From: Betaproteobacteria bacterium
GTDB taxonomy: Bacteria; Pseudomonadota; Gammaproteobacteria; Burkholderiales; Rhodocyclaceae
Assembly (NCBI GenBank): GCA_020047725.1
Contig: JAIFNM010000066.1
Location: forward strand, 1 to 14,746
Length of the DNA stretch: 14,746 nucleotides
Direction: 5' to 3'
In this document: positions 1 through 6,907 of the stretch, in pieces
Position numbering within the stretch: position 1 is the first letter of the stretch
Layout: each line of letters starts with the position of its first letter
Made by a program: the position numbers and the translations under genes
The notes under the pieces: model-generated
The model's input: the letters and a program-made list of their open reading frames with translations, nothing else
The model's database searches: none
Told to the model about the DNA's origin: nothing

Positions 1-383
1 GGTTCTTTCGGAATGATGTACGGCTGGATGCTTTCGAGCTTCTCGATAAAGCCGGAAAGGTCCACGACCAGATCCTTCTCGATCGGGAAATGGGCCAGCG
101 CTTCGATGCTGATCCGGTTCGGATAGTAATCGCGCAGGAAGGTTTCGCACGAAAGCTTCGGAATGCCGTTGATCATCATGCCGCAACTGCCGCAAATCGC
201 CATGCGGCACGACCAGCGGTAGGTCAGCGAACCGTCAAAATTATCCTTGATGTACTGGGCGCCTTGCAGCACCGACATGTCGTCGGAAAAAGGCACTTTG
301 TAAATCTCGGAATGCGGTGCTGCATCGCTTTCCGGGAGATAGCGCAGAACCTCGATTTCAATGATTTTCTGGGTATCAGACAT
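1..383 (-). CDS. frdB: Fumarate reductase iron-sulfur subunit (N-terminal part, runs off the left edge)
   Basis: This is the electron-transfer subunit of membrane-bound quinol:fumarate reductase, which passes electrons from the quinol-oxidising anchor subunits to the flavin of FrdA. The 127 visible residues hold the plant-ferredoxin-type [2Fe-2S] domain, with ligand cysteines at about 59, 64, 67 and 79 in the context SCRMAICGSCGMM. The following FLRDY and FPIEKDLVVD stretches match E. coli FrdB more closely than SdhB. The C-terminal domain carrying the [4Fe-4S] and [3Fe-4S] clusters lies outside the window. The ATG at 381-383 overlaps the 3' end of frdA by 8 nt, so the two are translationally coupled. 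The membrane anchors frdC and frdD would be expected further left but cannot be seen. Identification as FrdB rather than SdhB rests on motif similarity recalled from the E. coli protein. Confidence 0.95.
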   Translation of the reverse strand, partial: MSDTQKIIEIEVLRYLPESDAAPHSEIYKVPFSDDMSVLQGAQYIKDNFDGSLTYRWSCRMAICGSCGMMINGIPKLSCETFLRDYYPNRISIEALAHFPIEKDLVVDLSGFIEKLESIQPYIIPKE

Positions 384-2178
384 GGGCCGCTTTCCTTTCC
401 GCGTCAGCCTTTTCGCCGGCAGCGCCATAAACGCGCGCCGCTGGTTGAGACTTGGTGATCTTTACATCGCCGAGGGCAATGCTCGGTGCGCCGTCCGCGA
501 CGTAGTAGGCTTCCGAATGCTTCAGGAAGTTAACGTCGTCACGATTTACATAGGCTCCGTCGGGTCCGTCGAGACGCTGGTGAGCGCCACGGGATTCCTT
601 GCGATTGATCGCCGAATGCGCCATCGTGCGGGCCACATCGATCTGGTAGTCAAGTTCAATCAAGGTCAGCCAGTCGGTGTTCCAGACGCTCGATTTGTCA
701 TCGATGCTGATGTTCTTGAAACGCTCGCGCAGTTCGGTGAGCTTGTCGCAGGTCTGCTGCATGGTTTCTTCGACGCGATAGATACCGCAGCCGTCTTCCA
801 TGGTTTGAACCATTTCCTTGCGGATAACCGACATCTTCTCTTTACCGCCGGTCTTGGCCTTGAGCGCCATGACGCGCTGCTCGATGGCTTGCGCCTGCTT
901 GAGCAGACTCGCCGAGTTGCCAGGAGGCAGTGACTTTGCCCGCTTCGCGGCTTCGTCACCGGCCAGCTTGCCGAAAACGACGAGCTCGGTCAGCGAATTC
1001 GAGCCGAGACGGTTGGCGCCGTGAATGCCGACGCTCGAGCACTCGCCGATGGCGTAAAGCCCGGACAGCGACGTTTCGCACTTGCCGTCGGTCTTGATGC
1101 CGCCCATCGTGTAATGCACGCCAGGGCGGACCGGGATCGGCTCTTTGGCCGGATCGATGCCCATGAAGGTTTCCGCCATCTCGTAAATCAGCGGCAGGCG
1201 TTCACGCAAATAGGCCTCGCCGAGGTGGCGCAGGTCGAGGTGAACCACCGAGCCCAGGGTCGGATGCTCGATCGTGCGACCCTTCTGATGCTCGTACCAG
1301 AAGGCCTGGCTGAGACGGTCACGCGGGCCGAGTTCCATGTACTTGTTCTTCGGCTTGTCCTGCAAGGGGCCGAGGCCATAGTCCTGCAGGTAACGGTAAC
1401 CGTCCTTGTTGACCAGGAAGCCACCTTCGCCACGACAGGCTTCAGTGAAAAGCAAGCCGGTAATCGGCATGCAGGTCGGGTGGTATTGGACAAATTCCAT
1501 ATCGCGCAGGGCGACGCCATGGCGATAGGCGATACCCATGCCGTCGCCGGTAACAATACCGCCCAGCGTGCTCTCGCGGAAGACGCGCCCGGCGCCTCCT
1601 GTCGCAAAAATCACCGATTTGGCTTCGATCATGGTGAATTCGCCGGTGCCCATCTTGATCGTCACTACCCCTTGGCAACGACCGTCCTCTTCGAGCAAGT
1701 CAACGCAGAAGTACTCGTCGAAACGCTGGATTGAAGGATACTTGATCGACGTCTGGAACAGGGTGTGCAGGATGTGAAACCCGCTCTTGTCGGCAGCAAA
1801 CCAGGTGCGCTCGATCTTCATGCCGCCAAACGCACGGACGTTAACGTGTCCGTCCTCGGTACGACTCCACGGGCAACCCCAGTGCTCGAGCTGAGTCAGC
1901 TCTTTGGGCGCCTGCTCAACAAAGTATTCGACAACATCCTGCTCACACAGCCAGTCGCCACCACCCACCGTATCGTGAAAATGGTAATCGAGACTATCCG
2001 TCGGTTTCTTGACGCCTGCCGCGCCACCCTCAGCCGCCACAGTATGGCTACGCATCGGATAAACTTTGGACACCAGTGCGATCTTCAGTTTCGGATCGGA
2101 CTCTGCCACTGCGATAGCCGCACGCAAACCGGCTCCGCCCCCCCCTACTATGACTACATCAGCCTTGAAAATTTCCAC
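376..2178 (-). CDS. frdA: Fumarate reductase flavoprotein subunit
   Basis: This is the catalytic subunit that reduces fumarate to succinate on the cytoplasmic face during anaerobic respiration or fermentation. An N-terminal FAD-binding glycine-rich motif (VGGGGAGLRAA) is followed by RSHTVAAEGG, whose His45 is the covalent 8-alpha-histidyl-FAD attachment residue. Downstream are VQYHPT, MELGPRD, LDLRHLGE and the active-site stretch HGANRLGSNSL, and a C-terminal helical domain containing RKESRGAHQR. I choose the GTG at 2178. A Shine-Dalgarno AAAGGA (2185-2190) stands 6 nt before it, and the resulting 600-aa protein aligns residue for residue with the start of E. coli FrdA (602 aa). The in-frame TTG at 2184 directly abuts the SD and is implausible. 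It is the first gene of frdAB(CD), with an FNR-like site about 80 bp upstream. All key residues are present, so it should be functional. Confidence 0.96.
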   Translation of the reverse strand: MEIFKADVVIVGGGGAGLRAAIAVAESDPKLKIALVSKVYPMRSHTVAAEGGAAGVKKPTDSLDYHFHDTVGGGDWLCEQDVVEYFVEQAPKELTQLEHWGCPWSRTEDGHVNVRAFGGMKIERTWFAADKSGFHILHTLFQTSIKYPSIQRFDEYFCVDLLEEDGRCQGVVTIKMGTGEFTMIEAKSVIFATGGAGRVFRESTLGGIVTGDGMGIAYRHGVALRDMEFVQYHPTCMPITGLLFTEACRGEGGFLVNKDGYRYLQDYGLGPLQDKPKNKYMELGPRDRLSQAFWYEHQKGRTIEHPTLGSVVHLDLRHLGEAYLRERLPLIYEMAETFMGIDPAKEPIPVRPGVHYTMGGIKTDGKCETSLSGLYAIGECSSVGIHGANRLGSNSLTELVVFGKLAGDEAAKRAKSLPPGNSASLLKQAQAIEQRVMALKAKTGGKEKMSVIRKEMVQTMEDGCGIYRVEETMQQTCDKLTELRERFKNISIDDKSSVWNTDWLTLIELDYQIDVARTMAHSAINRKESRGAHQRLDGPDGAYVNRDDVNFLKHSEAYYVADGAPSIALGDVKITKSQPAARVYGAAGEKADAERKAAHV

Positions 2179-2258
2179 GCTCAATCCTTTCTCGCGTTAC
2201 GCGAATTCAGCTACGACCAGCGCAAATAAAACACCGACAGAACGAACTCTGACGGCGC

Positions 2259-2272
2259 TTGATGCTCAACAA
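2259..2272 (-). promoter_or_regulatory. FNR/CRP-family (FNR-like) operator upstream of frdA
   Basis: Read toward frdA, the site is TTGTT-GAGC-ATCAA. This matches the FNR consensus TTGAT-N4-ATCAA at nine of ten conserved positions. It lies 81-94 bp upstream of the GTG start, in the only gap (2179-2408) that can hold the frd promoter. A weak -10-like TTTTAT lies at 2226-2231, which would put the site near -46. That is close to, but not exactly, the class II position of -41.5. Oxygen-responsive activation of fumarate reductase by FNR is well established in other proteobacteria; its operation here is an inference. Confidence 0.5.
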
Positions 2273-2408
2273 CCTGAGATTATCGCGGTTTTTCAATTCT
2301 CCGGCAACTTCAGGAGCAAATTAGTGTCGCAGCATAGCTGCTGCCTGATTTACGCTCGAACAGGCCATTTGCCCGGCATTACATGCAAAACCAGCCAAGC
2401 CTGGAACG

Positions 2409-3185
2409 TTATGGCAGACGCAAAACAGCCCGCACATTGGCCGAAGTTGCGACCTGCACTTCTAGGCTAGATAAATCGCGCAACTCTGCAAATACGCTGG
2501 CGATCCGCCCGAGCTCTGCTGGGGTATTGCGCCCACCGGCAAGCCAGCAAGAAGGGATATCGGGCGCATCGGTCTCCAAAACGATAGCGTCAATAGGCAA
2601 AGTACTCGCCAGTCCCCGGATGCGAGTAGATCCAGGATAGGTCATAGCGCCACCGAAACCCAGCTTGAAGCCAAGGCGAATGAAGTCCTCAGCCTGCTGG
2701 CGGCTGCCATTGAAAGCATGTGCGATACCGCCCCGAACACCGATCCGGCGCAGGTGCTTCAGCACTTGATCAACCGAACGACGCACATGCAACAGCACCG
2801 GCAAATCGAAATCGCGGGCAAGTTTCAACTGTTCGCGGAGGAAATGCACCTGGCGTACAACGTCACCGCCTGCCACATAGAAATCCAGCCCGATCTCACC
2901 GACTGCAACGGGTGGCATAGCGCCCTCTATCTGGCATTTCAGCCAGTCGCGCAAGAGGGAAACGTCAGTGTCGTTCGCTCGCTCAACATAAAGCGGATGG
3001 ATGCCATAGGCTGGAAAGCACCCTTCGTAACGTAAGCAAGTCTCACGAACAACTGCAAAATTAAGGGCCTCGACCGCCGGAACAACCATTCCCGACACAC
3101 CCGCTTCTCGCGCTGCAAAAACCAGCGCATCGCGGTCTTCATCGAACTCGCGAGCATCCAGATGGCAGTGAGTGTCGATCAGCAT
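2409..3185 (-). CDS. TatD-family metal-dependent hydrolase (YjjV-like DNase/phosphoesterase)
   Basis: This is a 258-aa TIM-barrel amidohydrolase-superfamily protein of the TatD family, whose studied members are metal-dependent nucleases. All expected metal ligands are visible: the N-terminal DTHCHLD (His6, His8), Glu97 in VGEIGLD, His133 in LLHVRRS, His156 in AHAFNGS and Asp206 in LETDAPD. The HAFNGS and RNTPAE forms suggest the YjjV branch rather than TatD proper. The ATG at 3185 is chosen because DTHCHLD should lie within the first ten residues; the upstream in-frame extension is the antisense of the spoT end and is not protein-like. The gene starts 44 nt after the spoT stop on the same strand, so it is probably the last gene of gmk-rpoZ-spoT-tatD. 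The exact substrate is unknown. Confidence 0.9.
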   Translation of the reverse strand: MLIDTHCHLDAREFDEDRDALVFAAREAGVSGMVVPAVEALNFAVVRETCLRYEGCFPAYGIHPLYVERANDTDVSLLRDWLKCQIEGAMPPVAVGEIGLDFYVAGGDVVRQVHFLREQLKLARDFDLPVLLHVRRSVDQVLKHLRRIGVRGGIAHAFNGSRQQAEDFIRLGFKLGFGGAMTYPGSTRIRGLASTLPIDAIVLETDAPDIPSCWLAGGRNTPAELGRIASVFAELRDLSSLEVQVATSANVRAVLRLP

Positions 3186-3229
3186 CTTATTGATGTTCGG
3201 GCTTGTACACCACACCGCCTGAAAAGCTA

Positions 3230-5428
3230 CTACTCCTGCTCGCGGGCAATACGCACAACGTCGGGAACTCGGCGCAGGGCCCGCATCAGGGCCGCCAGAT
3301 GCGGGCGCCCGGAAACCTGGACAAGGAAATGCAACTCCGTGAACAGCCCCGGTTTTTCGCCATCCATATTGACGTGCTCGATATTGACTCCGGCCTGGGA
3401 TATACCGGTAGCCACACGGCCCAACAGGCCGCGCACATTTTTGGCAGTGACCTTGATTTTCACGTCGAAGAACTGACCCGGGTCCGGATCCCATTCGACA
3501 TGAATCCAGTTATGCGGCTCGCTATTACGCGATTTTCTTGCAACCCGGCAAGCGTGGGTATGAATGCGCAAACCCTGCCCCTTGCGTAACAGGCCAATAA
3601 TCGGGTCTCCCGGAATCGGCTTGCAACAGGAGGCCAACTGGATAGCCATGCCCTCTGTACCGCGAATGACTAAAGGAGCAGCTACGTTCATCTCGGTCTG
3701 GGATACTTCGTCGTGCGCCGCCAACCGACGGGCAAAAACAGCAGCCAGACTACGTCCAAGGCCAATATCGCTGTAGATTTCCCGACGCGACTTCTTCCCC
3801 GAATCGCGGACAACCCGCTCCCAGACAATCGCGGGTATTTCAGCGGGAAGCACGCCAAGCGCCTGCAGTTCCTGATTCAGCATGTTTTCGCCAAGCACAC
3901 TCGAACCGTCCTGCTGCAGAGCTTTGAGGAACTGGCGGATCTTGCTGCGCGCCCGACCGGTTTTCACATAGGTCAGCCAGGCGGGATTTGGATTGGCATG
4001 CGGGGCCGTAATGATCTCGACCTGATTCCCGTTGGCCAACTCGGCAGACAGCGGTATCAACTCATGATCGATACGTGCTGCCACACAACGGTGACCAATG
4101 TCGGTATGTACAGCGTAAGCGAAATCGATAACCGTCGCCCCGCGTGGGAGTGAAAGAATCTTTCCTTTGGGCGTAAATACGTAGACTTCGTCGGGGAAGA
4201 GATCCACCTTGACGTGCTCAAGGAACTCTGATGAGTCGCCAGCCGGCCCTTGCAGCTCAAGCAGCGATTGCAGCCATTTGTGCATCTTGACCTGCAGGTC
4301 GGCACCGCTTTCTTCGCTGTCTTTGTACAGCCAGTGCGACGCAATTCCTTCTTCCGCCAAGTGGTGCATGCTCTGAGTGCGAATCTGGATCTCGATTGGC
4401 GTTCCGTAGGGGCCGATCAGCGTCGTATGCAGCGACTGATACCCGTTTCCCTTGGGAATGGCGATGTAATCCTTGAATTTCCCTGGTACGGGCTTGTAGC
4501 GGGAATGCAAAGCGCCCAGCGCGAGATAGCAGGTAGGCCGATCCTGAACGATGATACGGAAACCGTAAATATCCAGCACTTGGGAGAAGCTGAGACGCTT
4601 ATCAACCATCTTGCGATAGATCGAATATAGACTCTTCTCCCGGCCAAACACCCCGGCCTCGATATTCGCTTCCTGGAGTTTGCTACGGATGCCGTCAAGT
4701 ATTTTGGACAACAACTCGCGACGATTGCCACGCACAGCTTTGAGCGCTCGCGTCAGAACACGGAAACGCAGCGGATGGATGTGCTTGAAGGAAAGATCCT
4801 GCAGTTGCCGCGAAATGTTGTTGAGACCGAGCCGCGTAGCAATCGGCGCATAGATTTCTAGAGTTTCGTGAGCGATACGCCGCCGCTTATCGGGGCGAAC
4901 CGGCTCCATCGTCTGAAGATTATGACGCCGGTCGGCCAGTTTGATCAGCACGATGCGCAAATCGCGCGCCATGGCCATCAACATTTTGCGGAAATTTTCC
5001 GCCTGCGCGTCCTGGTAGGACTGGAACTCTATGCGGTCGAGCTTCGACAGCCCGTCGACCAGTTCGGCCACCTGTTTCCCAAAGCGCGCGGCGATATCAG
5101 CCTTGGTAACCGCTGTATCCTCCATGACATCATGCAGAAGGGCGGCGGTGATGGCCTGTGCATCCATGCGCCACTCGGCCAACGCGCCGGCCACGGCTAA
5201 TGGATGCGTGATATAGGGTTCACCCGAGAGGCGGGTTTGCCCTTGATGCGCCTCTTCGCCAAAGCGATACGCTTCAAGAACAAGCGCTATTTCGTCCGGC
5301 TCGAGGTAATTTAAGGTATCAATGAAGACCCGATACGCCGGATCGTCATTTTCATAGGCCAGATTCTGCGATGGAGACTGCTCAGCACTCTCGTTGGCAG
5401 AGTTGGGGTCCGTAGCGTCGGTATTCAT
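3230..5428 (-). CDS. spoT: Bifunctional (p)ppGpp synthetase/hydrolase (RelA/SpoT family)
   Basis: This 732-aa enzyme makes and degrades the stringent-response alarmones. The HD hydrolase domain (about 45-200) keeps THPLAVA (His75), HDVMEDT (His99-Asp100, Glu103-Asp104) and KLADRRHN (Asp166), so hydrolysis should be active. The synthetase domain (about 240-365) has REKSLYSIYRKM, LDIYGFRIIV (Asp286), GNGYQSLH (327-334) and EIQIRT (Glu346). KFKDYIA (317-323) is the basic RXKD-type motif of bifunctional enzymes, not the acidic motif of monofunctional RelA. TGS (about 406-472), a Cys-Cys segment (ASCCKPIPGD, 599-608) and a C-terminal ACT domain (about 655-730) complete the usual order. It starts 30 nt after rpoZ. 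The first 25 or so residues are acidic, low-complexity and probably disordered. Confidence 0.96.
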   Translation of the reverse strand: MNTDATDPNSANESAEQSPSQNLAYENDDPAYRVFIDTLNYLEPDEIALVLEAYRFGEEAHQGQTRLSGEPYITHPLAVAGALAEWRMDAQAITAALLHDVMEDTAVTKADIAARFGKQVAELVDGLSKLDRIEFQSYQDAQAENFRKMLMAMARDLRIVLIKLADRRHNLQTMEPVRPDKRRRIAHETLEIYAPIATRLGLNNISRQLQDLSFKHIHPLRFRVLTRALKAVRGNRRELLSKILDGIRSKLQEANIEAGVFGREKSLYSIYRKMVDKRLSFSQVLDIYGFRIIVQDRPTCYLALGALHSRYKPVPGKFKDYIAIPKGNGYQSLHTTLIGPYGTPIEIQIRTQSMHHLAEEGIASHWLYKDSEESGADLQVKMHKWLQSLLELQGPAGDSSEFLEHVKVDLFPDEVYVFTPKGKILSLPRGATVIDFAYAVHTDIGHRCVAARIDHELIPLSAELANGNQVEIITAPHANPNPAWLTYVKTGRARSKIRQFLKALQQDGSSVLGENMLNQELQALGVLPAEIPAIVWERVVRDSGKKSRREIYSDIGLGRSLAAVFARRLAAHDEVSQTEMNVAAPLVIRGTEGMAIQLASCCKPIPGDPIIGLLRKGQGLRIHTHACRVARKSRNSEPHNWIHVEWDPDPGQFFDVKIKVTAKNVRGLLGRVATGISQAGVNIEHVNMDGEKPGLFTELHFLVQVSGRPHLAALMRALRRVPDVVRIAREQE

Positions 5429-5458
5429 GATCGATTACCACGCAACCGGTTTTGTCGA

Positions 5459-5665
5459 TCAGGCGTGACCGCGGTTGAGGACTTCCAGCCCGTACATGCC
5501 TAGAGCCAGTTCGCGCAGAGCAATAACCGTCGGCTTGTCGCGGTCGGCCTCAACCATCGGTGTTGCACCAGCGGTTATCTGGCGAGCGCGATAAGTGGCC
5601 GCCAGCGTCATCTGGAAGCGATTCGGGATAGTGTGAATGCAATCGTCTACGGTTACTCGTGCCAT
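5459..5665 (-). CDS. rpoZ: DNA-directed RNA polymerase omega subunit
   Basis: This 68-aa protein begins MARVTVDDC and contains NRFQMTLAATYRARQI, the conserved omega core that latches the beta' subunit and helps form the ppGpp-binding site on RNA polymerase. It is shorter than E. coli omega (91 aa), as is common in betaproteobacteria, because the acidic tail is reduced. It sits 17 nt after gmk and 30 nt before spoT, the widespread proteobacterial order. The ATG at 5665 has AGGA upstream. The link between a ppGpp target and its synthetase/hydrolase is a known feature of this operon. Confidence 0.95.
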   Translation of the reverse strand: MARVTVDDCIHTIPNRFQMTLAATYRARQITAGATPMVEADRDKPTVIALRELALGMYGLEVLNRGHA

Positions 5666-5682
5666 ATTTTTTGTCCTGAAAA

Positions 5683-6291
5683 TCAGAGTAGTGTCGCGAA
5701 CAGCGCAGAGTGCCGCTGGCGCTGAGTGGAGTATTGAAGCCGCGAGGCGCTAACAACTGATAAGAGATTGCCAAGCGCCTGCTGCAAATCGTCGTTGATA
5801 ATAACATAGTCGAATTCATCCACATGCCGCATCTCGTCGCGAGCGGCGGCAATTCGACGTGCGATGACCTCTGCAGAGTCTGTACCCCGACCAGAGAGAC
5901 GTTCCTTGAGCGTAACCAGCGACGGCGGCAAAATGAATACGCCGATTGCCTCCGGAAAGGCCTTGCGCACCTGCTGCGCTCCTTGCCAGTCAATCTCCAG
6001 CAGCACATCGCGCCCGGCGATCATCTCGGCCTCAATCCACCTCTTTGAAGTCCCGTAGTAGTTGCCATGCACCTCAGCCCACTCCAGAAACTCGCCCCGG
6101 CTGACGCGCTCGACGAAATCCGGCACATCAACAAAATGATATTCACGGCCATCTTCTTCGCCGGGCCTCGGGGCACGGGTGGTGCACGAAATTGACACAC
6201 GAATCGCCGGATCGCGCTCAAGCAGCATCCGCACAAGCGTTGTTTTTCCAGCACCAGACGGAGCTGCGACAATATAAAGATGACCTATCAT
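5683..6291 (-). CDS. gmk: Guanylate kinase
   Basis: This 202-aa enzyme phosphorylates GMP/dGMP to GDP/dGDP in purine salvage and nucleotide supply. The P-loop is APSGAGKTT (10-18). GMP-binding and lid signatures follow: SCTTRAPRPGEEDGREYHFV (about 35-54), the HGNYYGTSK segment and LLEIDWQGAQQVR. Then come the LPPS and RRIAAARDEM segments and DYVIINDDL near the C-terminus. Its length is typical. It is the first gene of gmk-rpoZ-spoT; yicC, which often precedes gmk, is absent here. Guanylate kinase is inhibited by ppGpp in several bacteria, which fits its pairing with spoT. The ATG at 6291 has only a weak purine-rich SD. Confidence 0.96.
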   Translation of the reverse strand: MIGHLYIVAAPSGAGKTTLVRMLLERDPAIRVSISCTTRAPRPGEEDGREYHFVDVPDFVERVSRGEFLEWAEVHGNYYGTSKRWIEAEMIAGRDVLLEIDWQGAQQVRKAFPEAIGVFILPPSLVTLKERLSGRGTDSAEVIARRIAAARDEMRHVDEFDYVIINDDLQQALGNLLSVVSASRLQYSTQRQRHSALFATLL

Positions 6292-6325
6292 GCGCTTTGC
6301 CTGAAAGATACGTGAGGAAGGCTGA

Positions 6326-6355
6326 ATTGTACCTGTGAAATCTCTCTCCTAGACT
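6326..6355. promoter_or_regulatory. Putative divergent promoters between gmk and the small exported protein gene
   Basis: The 125-bp divergent gap (6292-6416) must serve both flanking genes. Toward the plus-strand gene, TTGTAC (6327-6332) and TAGACT (6350-6355) are separated by exactly 17 bp, a fair sigma-70 arrangement. Toward gmk, the minus strand offers TACAAT (6326-6331) as a five-of-six -10 hexamer with no clear -35, placing a start about 28 nt before the gmk ATG. The overlap of the two elements would make the promoters compete. These are matches by eye only. Confidence 0.3.
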
Positions 6356-6416
6356 ACACAAGGCATTAGGACGAGAATCTGCACATCATCCACTTATTAA
6401 CTTCAGAGGATATTCA

Positions 6417-6770
6417 ATGTCGAGAAGAATGCTACTGCGGTATGGGCTACTCGTATTCGCCGCACTTGTGGCAGCTGGGGCCGATGCAGCGCCTGTGAAA
6501 TTTGTCGGCTTCGATGATATGTCCTGCCGAGCCTGGGTCAAGTCAAAAGACGATGCGGAGCAGCGAAAAAGCTACCTGGCCTGGATTCGTGGCGTGCTAA
6601 CGGGACATAACTATGCCAACCAAAGCCAACAGGTTTCGGCCATATCGACTGGCACGGTGGAGAATTTTGTCGACCGGTTCTGTGTCGAAAAGCCACAGGC
6701 TGAGTTCGGTGATGCGGCGTTGCGCATGTCGGACAAGTTTTCCGGGCGCAACGAAGCGATCACCAAGTAG
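6417..6770 (+). CDS. Small exported protein, HdeA/Rap1a-like (function unknown)
   Basis: This 117-aa protein has a classical signal peptide: MSRRM basic start, hydrophobic core about 6-20, and probable cleavage after ADA at residue 24. The mature domain of about 93 residues has exactly two cysteines (37 and 89), likely forming one disulfide. The pattern is a Cys near the start, YLAWIRGVLTGHNY in the middle, then a Cys about 50 residues later and a charged helical tail. That resembles HdeA-type acid chaperones and Rap1a/Tai-type periplasmic immunity proteins, but similarity is too weak to assign either. The start is supported by AGAGGA (6405-6410), 6 nt before the ATG. No toxin gene or secretion system lies beside it. 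It ends 137 bp before the next gene, with a hairpin between them. Confidence 0.8.
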   Translation: MSRRMLLRYGLLVFAALVAAGADAAPVKFVGFDDMSCRAWVKSKDDAEQRKSYLAWIRGVLTGHNYANQSQQVSAISTGTVENFVDRFCVEKPQAEFGDAALRMSDKFSGRNEAITK

Positions 6771-6808
6771 AACGTACTGATTTCGGTCGCACTGCCGAAG
6801 AGCAAATA

Positions 6809-6835
6809 CTCTGACCAACATGGTCTTGGTCAGAG
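6809..6835 (+). repeat. Perfect 10-bp inverted repeat between the two exported-protein genes
   Basis: CTCTGACCAA (6809-6818) and TTGGTCAGAG (6826-6835) form a perfect 10-bp stem with a 7-nt loop, 38 nt after the stop of the small exported protein. No T-run follows on the plus strand, so it is not a standard intrinsic terminator. It may be an mRNA-stabilising hairpin, a partial terminator or a protein-binding palindrome. Confidence 0.6.
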
Positions 6836-6907
6836 AACGTATCCGGGAACAGGCTGTCATCACCGTGTTCCTTGCCCTAATGTACCTTTCATGCGAAGGA
6901 GAAGTTA

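Noticed and set aside
1021..1734. Plus-strand open frame of 237 codons inside frdA.
   Set aside because: Antisense shadow of a highly conserved gene in GC-rich sequence; no ribosome-binding site or recognisable domain.
2329..2344. GCAGCA/TGCTGC hairpin between the tatD-like gene and frdA as a terminator.
   Set aside because: Short 6-bp stem and no T-run on the minus strand.
3186..3494. N-terminal extension of the TatD-like protein up to 3494.
   Set aside because: The extension overlaps the spoT end and does not look like TatD; the metal-binding DTHCHLD motif should lie at the very N-terminus.
6417..6770. Assignment of the small exported protein as a type VI immunity protein.
   Set aside because: No effector, toxin or secretion gene is adjacent and the sequence similarity is only a general pattern.
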